Assembly: GCA_900552115.1 (NCBI GenBank)
Contig: URYP01000126.1
Span: 1 to 5,560, forward strand
Length of the DNA stretch: 5,560 bases
From: an uncultured Oscillospiraceae bacterium
GTDB lineage: Bacteria > Bacillota > Clostridia > Oscillospirales > Acutalibacteraceae
Direction: 5' to 3'
The notes below the pieces were generated by a model, which was not told the origin of the DNA, searched no databases, and saw only the letters and a program-made list of their open reading frames with translations. Made by a program: the position numbers and the translations under genes. Of this stretch, positions 1 to 3,802 are shown one piece after another; position 1 is the first letter of the stretch, and each line of letters begins with the position of its first letter.

Positions 1-439
1 CGCCGAAAACAATCATTCCCGCCGCGGCAACGCTCCGTGCAATCGCCCGTCCTGTTTCCCGGCCGTAAAGCGTGGACTTACGCGTGCCCACCATGGCCAA
101 AACCGGCCGGTCTTGCAACTCCGGCAGATCACCCCGGCCATACAATACGAGCGGCAATTCATAGATTTCCCGCAGAGGCTCCGGATATACCGCGTCGTCC
201 GGCGTCACTATCCATCCGTTTCCGCTGAGCGACTGCTCCAGTATTTTCTCCGCCGTTTCCAGCGATTTATCGTTCAGCGCCACGCGCTCCGCTTTAGCCA
301 GCCCTATATCCCGGTAAAAGCGGTCGTCCGCTTCATAAACGCGCGCGGGCGTTTCCAGTTCCCGCAATAAGGGGGCGGCCTTGGGACTTCCCTGCCCCAA
401 AGCCTGCTGCATCCAGATCCAGTATAGGCGATTATCCAC
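1..439 (-). CDS. dprA: DNA processing protein DprA/Smf, N-terminal 146 residues (partial, cut by window edge)
   Basis: DprA protects incoming single-stranded DNA in the cytoplasm and loads RecA on it during natural transformation; it is also widespread in bacteria not known to be competent. Seen here: an N-terminal helical region (residues about 1-75, beginning VDNRLYWIWMQQAL), the junction TPDDAVYPEPLREI with LPLVLYGRGD (about 79-104), then the start of the Rossmann-like DNA-binding fold with the family motif MVGTRKSTLYG (116-126) and GMIVFG at the edge. The GTG start is chosen because GGGGAGGTG lies 8 bases upstream and the reading begins at the usual DprA N-terminus. The gene begins 19 bases after the stop of the rRNA methyltransferase gene, so the two are probably cotranscribed. 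Most of the catalytically uninteresting but DNA-binding core and any C-terminal winged-helix domain lie outside the window, so intactness cannot be judged. Confidence 0.93.
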   Translation of the reverse strand, partial: MDNRLYWIWMQQALGQGSPKAAPLLRELETPARVYEADDRFYRDIGLAKAERVALNDKSLETAEKILEQSLSGNGWIVTPDDAVYPEPLREIYELPLVLYGRGDLPELQDRPVLAMVGTRKSTLYGRETGRAIARSVAAAGMIVFG

Positions 440-445
440 GCGTTT

Positions 446-454
446 CACCTCCCC
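446..454 (-). promoter_or_regulatory. Ribosome binding site of dprA
   Basis: GGGGAGGTG on the minus strand lies between the methyltransferase stop and dprA. Its GGAGG core is 8 bases before a GTG codon. The spacing matches rpmI and rplT in the same window and decides the GTG start, since no ATG lies near it. Confidence 0.8.
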
Positions 455-458
455 GGCG

Positions 459-1280
459 TTAGCGGCGGCAGTAACCCTCGGCGGCCGTGTCGCCGCGCAT
501 CATTTCCCAGGCGATCAGCGAGGCCGCCACCGAGGCGTTGAGGGACTCGGCCCGGCCCGGCATGCGGATTGTGATCCGGTGGCGGCAGCTTTGCACGGCC
601 TCCGGCGTCAGGCCGCTGCCCTCGTTACCGATTACGGCAATGGAGCCGGGGGCAAACCGCGCCTGTTGAACCGGCAGAGCATCCCCGTGTACCACGCTGG
701 CAAACGCCGCCATCCTCTCCCGCTGCAGATGGTCGAGCGCGGCGGGCAGGTCGTCCGTCTCCACGATGGGCAGACGCAGGGCGCCGCCCATACTGGCCCG
801 CAGGACCTTGGGATTATACCGGTCGCAGCATCCGGCGGACAGGATCAGGCCGTGGATCCCCAGCGCCTCCGCCGTGCGGATAATGGCGCCCAGGTTGGAC
901 GGGTCCTGTACATTTTCCAACGCCAAGTACTTGCCATTCTTTTCTATTGTATCCAAACCGGCCGGCTTGTCAACCCCTTGGCAAACACAGAACAACCCCT
1001 GCGGAGAGGCCGTATCGCTGATATACGCCGCTAGTGTCTCCGAAATTTCCGTACAGAACCCGCAGACTCCCCGCAGGGCTTGCAGCGTATCCGCATAGAC
1101 CTCCGCGGCACGCTTTGTAAACAGGACGTACCGGAGATCCGCACCGGAGCGCACCGCATCCCCGCACAGGCGGGCGCCTTCCAGGGCAAACAGTCCGGTA
1201 CGGCGGCGGTATTTGGTTTCCGCCAGCAGGCGGCGGGCCTGACGGACATAGGCATTGTCCCGGCTGGTAATGTTGTCCAT
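459..1280 (-). CDS. TrmH/SpoU-family RNA 2'-O-methyltransferase (273 aa)
   Basis: A SPOUT-class methyltransferase predicted to put a methyl group from S-adenosylmethionine on a ribose 2'-OH, most likely in 23S rRNA. The N-terminal part (residues about 1-100, with FALEGARLCGDAV at 31-43) matches the SpoU substrate-binding domain. The C-terminal trefoil-knot domain carries all three family motifs: motif 1 ENVQDPSNLGAIIRTAEALG (122-141, with the conserved Asn and Arg), motif 2 AVIGNEGSGL (215-224) and motif 3 IRMPGRAESLNASVAAS (238-254). Length is normal for the family. The start is the ATG at 1280, because GGAGGAG lies just upstream; an in-frame TTG four codons earlier overlaps that site and is unlikely. 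The gene follows rplT after an intrinsic terminator and precedes dprA. Genes of this type next to infC-rpmI-rplT are common in Clostridia. The exact rRNA nucleotide cannot be told from sequence, so no gene symbol is given. Confidence 0.93.
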   Translation of the reverse strand: MDNITSRDNAYVRQARRLLAETKYRRRTGLFALEGARLCGDAVRSGADLRYVLFTKRAAEVYADTLQALRGVCGFCTEISETLAAYISDTASPQGLFCVCQGVDKPAGLDTIEKNGKYLALENVQDPSNLGAIIRTAEALGIHGLILSAGCCDRYNPKVLRASMGGALRLPIVETDDLPAALDHLQRERMAAFASVVHGDALPVQQARFAPGSIAVIGNEGSGLTPEAVQSCRHRITIRMPGRAESLNASVAASLIAWEMMRGDTAAEGYCRR

Positions 1281-1283
1281 TGT

Positions 1284-1290
1284 CTCCTCC
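1284..1290 (-). promoter_or_regulatory. Ribosome binding site of the rRNA methyltransferase gene, abutting the terminator tail
   Basis: GGAGGAG on the minus strand, with the first GGAGG 5 bases before the ATG at 1280. It starts directly after the T-rich tail (1291-1299) of the upstream terminator hairpin. It decides the start against the in-frame TTG at 1292, which lies upstream of and partly within this region. Confidence 0.8.
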
Positions 1291-1324
1291 AACGAAGAAC
1301 ACCCGCAGGGAAACCCTGCGGGTG
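1291..1324 (-). terminator. Intrinsic terminator after rplT, probably partial (operon-internal)
   Basis: Thirteen bases after the rplT stop the minus strand reads CACCCGCAGGG, loop TTT, CCCTGCGGGTG: a perfect 11-bp GC-rich stem at 1300-1324. It is followed by TTCTTCGTT (1291-1299), a T-rich but interrupted tail. The interrupted tail, the lack of any obvious promoter downstream, and an SD starting at the next base all suggest incomplete termination. The result would be high expression of ribosomal proteins with lower readthrough into the methyltransferase gene and dprA. Partial efficiency is inferred. Confidence 0.82.
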
Positions 1325-1336
1325 CCGAAATAGGAA

Positions 1337-1690
1337 TTACAGCGCAGCTTTGGCTTTTTCGGTCAGCGCGGCGAAAGCCGCCGCGTCGGACACCGCCAGT
1401 TCCGCCAGCATTTTACGGTTCAGCGTCACACCGGCTTTTTTCAGGCCGTTCATGAAGGTGGAATAATTCATGCCGTTGATTTTCGCCGCAGCCGAAATAC
1501 GGGTGATCCACAGGCGGCGGAAATCACGTTTCCGCTGTTTGCGGCCAATATACGCATACTGGCCGGATTTCATCACCGCTTCTTTAGCGGTTTTAAACAG
1601 TCTGGATTTGCCGCCAAAATAGCCTTTCGCCAGTTTCAGCGTCTTTTTTCTTCTTTTGCGAGTCATCATTGCGCCCTTTACACGAGCCAT
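1337..1690 (-). CDS. rplT: 50S ribosomal protein bL20 (117 aa)
   Basis: A primary assembly protein of the large subunit that binds 23S rRNA early. The full-length sequence is recognisable throughout: basic N-terminal extension MARVKGAMMTRKRRKKTLKL, then AKGYFGGKSRLFKTAKEAV, YIGRKQRKRDFRRLWITRI (47-65), AAAKINGMNYSTFMNGLKKA and a C-terminal region with LNRKMLAELA. A length of 117 aa is standard. The ATG has GGAGG 8 bases upstream. It lies 52 bases after rpmI with no terminator between, as the last gene of the infC-rpmI-rplT operon. In Bacillus subtilis bL20 is the feedback repressor of this operon, acting on leader RNA. The leader here (see 2486-2647) has a terminator in the position such control would need, but the bL20 site itself was not identified. 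Confidence 0.98.
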   Translation of the reverse strand: MARVKGAMMTRKRRKKTLKLAKGYFGGKSRLFKTAKEAVMKSGQYAYIGRKQRKRDFRRLWITRISAAAKINGMNYSTFMNGLKKAGVTLNRKMLAELAVSDAAAFAALTEKAKAAL

Positions 1691-1742
1691 GGGTATAACC
1701 TCCGTTTCAAGTCATGGTACGGTTTTCAAGCCGCCCGTTCGA

Positions 1743-1940
1743 TTATTTATAGGGAATCAGGCGCTTAACCTGTGCCACGTTCGTCACATCGGCAATCGCG
1801 GTTTTGCGCAGGTTTCTTTTGCGTTTCGTGGACTTCTTGTTCAGAATGTGCGATTTGTAGGCATGGGCCCGCACGACCTTGCCCTTTTTGGTCAGCTTAA
1901 AGCGCTTTTTGGCGCCGCTGTGCGTTTTAATCTTCGGCAT
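1743..1940 (-). CDS. rpmI: 50S ribosomal protein bL35 (65 aa)
   Basis: A small, very basic large-subunit protein. The sequence MPKIKTHSGAKKRFKLTKKG followed by KVVRAHAYKSHILNKKSTKR and a tail ending VAQVKRLIPYK is typical of bL35 from end to end, at the family's usual length. The reading frame stays open further upstream (to 2054) into infC, but the start at 1940 is fixed by the family N-terminus and by AAGGAGG 8 bases before the ATG. It is the middle gene of the operon, 26 bases after infC. Confidence 0.98.
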   Translation of the reverse strand: MPKIKTHSGAKKRFKLTKKGKVVRAHAYKSHILNKKSTKRKRNLRKTAIADVTNVAQVKRLIPYK

Positions 1941-1966
1941 TTGTTTATCCTCCTTAGAAAATGACC

Positions 1967-2485
1967 TTATTTGGCGGTTTTCGGAGCCAGGAACATCAGC
2001 ATCTGGCGACCTTCCATTTTCGCCGGTTTTTCTACCGTGCTGTATTCCTCGCACACCTCGGCAAACCGTTTCATGGTTTCCAACCCGATTTCAGGATAGC
2101 CCATTTGACGGCCGCGGAAACGGATGGATACCTTCACCTTGTTGCCGGCCTGCAGAAATTTGGCCGCATGCTTGGCCTTGGTCTGGAAATCGGCTACGTC
2201 TATATTGAGGGACAGCCGAATTTCTTTAACCTCCATCACATGCTGGTTTTTACGGGCCTCTTTTTCCCGCTTGGCCTGTTCAAAACGGTATTTGCCGTAA
2301 TCCATGATTTTGCACACCGGCGGTTTAGCCGCCGGCGAAATCTTGACCAGGTCCAGGTCGCGTTCGTCGGCAATTCTCTGGGCCTCGCGGGAGGACATAA
2401 CCCCCAACTGGCCGCCCTTGTCGTCGATGACGCGGACTTCTTCATCCCGTATCTGTTCGTTGATCTGCAGTTCCTTGGTTGCGAT
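1967..2485 (-). CDS. infC: Translation initiation factor IF-3 (172 aa), probable AUC start codon
   Basis: IF-3 binds the 30S subunit, prevents premature joining of 50S and checks the start codon and initiator tRNA. The N-terminal domain is seen at about 5-75, with LQINEQIRDEEVRVID, the conserved SPAAKPPVCKIMDYGKYRFE (50-69, containing the family signature KIMDYGKYRFEQAK at 59-72) and a lysine-rich linker. The C-terminal domain follows at about 86-168, with EVKEIRLSLNIDVADFQTKA and VSIRFRGRQMGYPEIGL. No ATG in frame fits the family N-terminus. The family start aligns with an ATC codon at 2483-2485 that has GGGGGTG placed with 9 bases between GGGGG and ATC. The alternative TTG at 2489-2491 is only 3 bases from that SD. 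An upstream in-frame ATG at 2626 would add 47 residues that lie in the leader and do not resemble IF-3. It is the first gene of infC-rpmI-rplT. Confidence 0.97.
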   Translation of the reverse strand: MATKELQINEQIRDEEVRVIDDKGGQLGVMSSREAQRIADERDLDLVKISPAAKPPVCKIMDYGKYRFEQAKREKEARKNQHVMEVKEIRLSLNIDVADFQTKAKHAAKFLQAGNKVKVSIRFRGRQMGYPEIGLETMKRFAEVCEEYSTVEKPAKMEGRQMLMFLAPKTAK

Positions 2486-2492
2486 AGCCAAG

Positions 2493-2499
2493 CACCCCC
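2493..2499 (-). promoter_or_regulatory. Ribosome binding site of infC, deciding a non-ATG start
   Basis: GGGGGTG on the minus strand pairs with the CACCUCC of 16S rRNA with one G-U pair. From the end of GGGGG it is 9 bases to ATC (2485) and 3 bases to TTG (2491). Other genes in the window have 5-8 or more bases, so the spacing favours ATC. Confidence 0.7.
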
Positions 2500-2516
2500 A
2501 AATAAAATTTTCATAA

Positions 2517-2544
2517 TAAAAAACACGGGCAAAAACTGCCCGTG
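2517..2544 (-). terminator. Intrinsic terminator (attenuator) in the infC leader
   Basis: The minus strand reads CACGGGCA, loop GTTTT, TGCCCGTG (perfect 8-bp stem, 2524-2544), then six T residues (2518-2523) and further AT-rich sequence. It lies upstream of the infC SD and downstream of its promoter, so it can only act as a regulated or leaky stop. It is also the first terminator met by transcripts coming from the carboxypeptidase gene. Confidence 0.88.
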
Positions 2545-2653
2545 CTGCATAGACGCATTTTTCCCCAAGGGAAATTTCCGTACTATAAACCTGCTGGGAA
2601 CAAAATCCGCAGGTGAGAACAGGCATGTTCTGCTTTGTTTTTCTTACTGTTTG

Positions 2654-2682
2654 ATTATATCAGGTCGGACGGCGGCTGTCAA
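2654..2682 (-). promoter_or_regulatory. SigA promoter of the infC operon, full consensus
   Basis: The minus strand has TTGACA (2677-2682), a 17-bp spacer, and TATAAT (2654-2659) preceded by TGA, giving an extended -10. All twelve hexamer positions match consensus. Transcription should begin near 2647-2648. The -35 box starts 15 bases after the stop codon of the carboxypeptidase gene. Confidence 0.92.
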
Positions 2683-2697
2683 GCCCCTAATTTGACA

Positions 2698-3540
2698 TTA
2701 CCAGCCCTTTTCCTCCAGGTATTCTTCCAGCGTGATTCCGCGGGACATGATCTCCTGTGCCGCTTCCTTCCCCACATAACGATAATGCCAGGGCTCGTAA
2801 TCCATACCGGTAACGGCCTCCTTACCCTTAGGATACCGCAGGATAAAGCCATATTCCGCACAATGCGCCTTTAACCAGGCAAAGGCTTCACTCTGGCCAA
2901 AGGCCTCCTCCCGGCTCGTATAGCCGCTGCCCAGGATATCGACAGCCAGCCCGGTGTGGTGTTCGCTGGTTCCGGGCCGGACGACCTGTGTGGCCGCCAT
3001 GGTTTCCGCCTCAGATGCGGAATAGCCCTTTTCTTTCCACGCGGCAACTTCGGCGTCAAAATACTGCTGCTGCGTTTCGCTGCTGCGATAAAGCAGGATA
3101 CCCCACAGCCCGTAATCCGCGCCGCCGTTCATCATTTGAAGCAGCGCGTCTTTGGCACGGCGGTCAATAAGGTTGCCGTTTCCATCGTAATCCACCAGGT
3201 CGGCCGACGCCTCATAGCCGGAAGGAAGCGGGTTCCAGCCGTTGACGAGCAGCAGGTTGTCATCAGGAGCATTCCCCTGCTTGTAGTGCGTTATTCCTCC
3301 CGCCGGCGCCGCGGTGGTTCCGGCGGCCTGTTTGGATGGTTTCGTAGCCGAAGAGGACAAGGCGTTTGTCGGCAGGATCCGGCCGGAAACCGGCCGGGCT
3401 TCCAAAGCGATGCGGTCGGTGGCCAGCCCCCATGCCAGTGCGCCGCAGCCGAGCGCCATCACCAGCATCAGCACCATCGCCAGGATCATGAAGCCGGGAC
3501 GCCGTTCCGTTTTTTGGCGGCCATGCCGCGGTGTGCCCAT
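2698..3540 (-). CDS. Membrane-anchored D-alanyl-D-alanine carboxypeptidase, VanY/peptidase M15B family (280 aa)
   Basis: Predicted zinc peptidase that trims the terminal D-Ala of cell-wall stem peptides outside the membrane. Features (numbered from the ATG at 3540): a basic N-terminus, one hydrophobic segment at about 17-39 (FMILAMVLMLVMALGCGALA) acting as signal or anchor, a Ser/Thr/Ala/Pro-rich linker at about 50-82, then the catalytic domain. This has LLLVNGWNPLPSGY (96-109), YRSSETQQQYF (151-161), the zinc motif SEHHTGLAVD (192-201; H194 and D201) and YEPWHYRYVG (248-257; catalytic E249 and ligand H252). All expected zinc ligands are present. The start at 3540 has AAAGGA 8 bases upstream. 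An ATG at 3558 with AGGA 10 bases upstream is a real alternative (286 aa). The Cys in ALGC is a weak lipobox candidate. There is no vancomycin-resistance context, so it is more likely a housekeeping wall enzyme. It has its own promoter, divergent from pyk. Confidence 0.92.
   Translation of the reverse strand: MGTPRHGRQKTERRPGFMILAMVLMLVMALGCGALAWGLATDRIALEARPVSGRILPTNALSSSATKPSKQAAGTTAAPAGGITHYKQGNAPDDNLLLVNGWNPLPSGYEASADLVDYDGNGNLIDRRAKDALLQMMNGGADYGLWGILLYRSSETQQQYFDAEVAAWKEKGYSASEAETMAATQVVRPGTSEHHTGLAVDILGSGYTSREEAFGQSEAFAWLKAHCAEYGFILRYPKGKEAVTGMDYEPWHYRYVGKEAAQEIMSRGITLEEYLEEKGW
3379..3397. repeat. CCGGCCGG - 3 nt - CCGGCCGG perfect inverted/direct repeat inside the carboxypeptidase gene
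   Basis: Two copies of the 8-base palindrome CCGGCCGG are separated by AAA (plus strand). It can form an 8-bp all-GC hairpin with a 3-base loop. It falls in the linker just after the membrane segment (residues around ARPVSGR), where protein constraint is low. No T-run follows, so it is not an intrinsic terminator. Confidence 0.7.
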
Positions 3541-3589
3541 GCGGTTCATCCTTTCCATGCATAAATCATCCTGAATTTTTCCATTATAT

Positions 3590-3618
3590 AGTATATCACT
3601 ATTTTCCCTTGTCGTCAA
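3590..3618 (-). promoter_or_regulatory. SigA promoter of the carboxypeptidase gene
   Basis: The minus strand has TTGACG (3613-3618), a 17-bp spacer, and TATACT (3590-3595) with TGA directly before it (extended -10). Predicted transcription start is near 3583, giving a 5' UTR of about 40 bases. A second TATAAT a few bases further on lacks a -35 at proper distance. Confidence 0.82.
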
Positions 3619-3665
3619 AGAGCAATTTCCGTCGTTTTTTCGGGCCCGATTCCACCGGGAAACGC

Positions 3666-3694
3666 TTGTGCTTTGCCGCCGTTCCATGTATAAT
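3666..3694 (+). promoter_or_regulatory. SigA promoter of pyk, divergent from the carboxypeptidase promoter
   Basis: TTGTGC (3666-3671), a 17-bp spacer, and a perfect TATAAT (3689-3694). The -35 box matches four of six consensus positions. Transcription should start near 3701, leaving an untranslated region of about 100 bases. The two divergent -35 boxes are 47 bases apart, so a regulator binding between them could affect both genes. No known operator (for example a catabolite-response element) was recognised. Confidence 0.8.
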
Positions 3695-3700
3695 AGGCTC

Positions 3701-3802
3701 AGCCGGATACGGCGCGCGGAACCCACTGTTTCAACGCCGGCGGGAACCCGCCTTTCAGGCAACAGCCTGCGTCATCCTGTTTTGTAAGGAGTGTCAAATA
3801 TT
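3701..3802 (+). promoter_or_regulatory. 5' UTR of pyk with three small hairpins
   Basis: The leader holds GCCG-GATA-CGGC (3702-3713), GGCGG-GAAC-CCGCC (3739-3752) and CAGGC-AACA-GCCTG (3756-3769). All have perfect stems and 4-base loops, and the last two are only 3 bases apart. TCCT (3775-3778) could also pair with AGGA of the SD (3787-3790). There is no terminator-like T-run and no riboswitch family was recognised, so function is unknown. The ribosome binding site is AAGGAG, ending 11 bases before the pyk ATG. Confidence 0.5.

Larger units (their letters stand above)
2486..2647 (-). ncRNA. Structured leader of infC-rpmI-rplT (probable bL20-type transcription attenuator)
   Basis: Between the promoter and infC lie about 160 untranslated nucleotides. 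In transcript order they hold a stem-loop AGAACA-UGCC-UGUUCU (2616-2631), a stem-loop ACCUGC...GCAGGU with a 14-nt loop (2589-2614), a UUUCCC-UUG-GGGAAA stem, and an intrinsic terminator just before the infC SD. A stretch UGCCUGU in the first stem-loop (2619-2625) can pair over 7 bp, one of them G-U, with ACGGGCA (2537-2543) in the 5' arm of the terminator. This gives a possible antiterminator. Layout and gene content match the Bacillus L20 leader concept. Identity as that RNA family is inferred, because no covariance model could be run and the bL20 binding site was not located. Confidence 0.7.

Noticed and set aside
381..1034. A plus-strand reading frame of 217 codons opposite the rRNA methyltransferase and dprA
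   Set aside because: A shadow of the conserved minus-strand genes, without an SD or recognisable domains.
2317..2335. Hairpin CCGGCGG-TTTAG-CCGCCGG inside infC
   Set aside because: It encodes the highly conserved PAAKPPV segment and has no T-run; best explained by GC-rich codons for conserved residues.
2501..2503. In-frame ATT as the infC start, by analogy with AUU starts
   Set aside because: It lies upstream of the SD, so it has no ribosome binding site, and would add residues absent from IF-3 homologues.
2236..2568. A minus-strand frame beginning in the infC leader (including ATG at 2512-2514, MKILFGGAWL)
   Set aside because: It overlaps infC out of frame, has no SD, and sits in the terminator tail region. 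A leader peptide was considered but is not supported.
1961..2695. A plus-strand reading frame of 244 codons opposite infC and its leader
   Set aside because: It is antisense to infC, its promoter and its leader, all of which are firmly supported. The translation resembles no known protein.
2698..3540. Vancomycin-resistance vanY
   Set aside because: The protein family fits, but no vanR/S/H/A/X genes or mobile element are near, so a housekeeping D,D-carboxypeptidase is more likely.
2956..3564. A plus-strand reading frame of 202 codons opposite the carboxypeptidase gene
   Set aside because: Antisense to a gene with a complete zinc-peptidase motif set; low-complexity Arg/Gly/His-rich translation.
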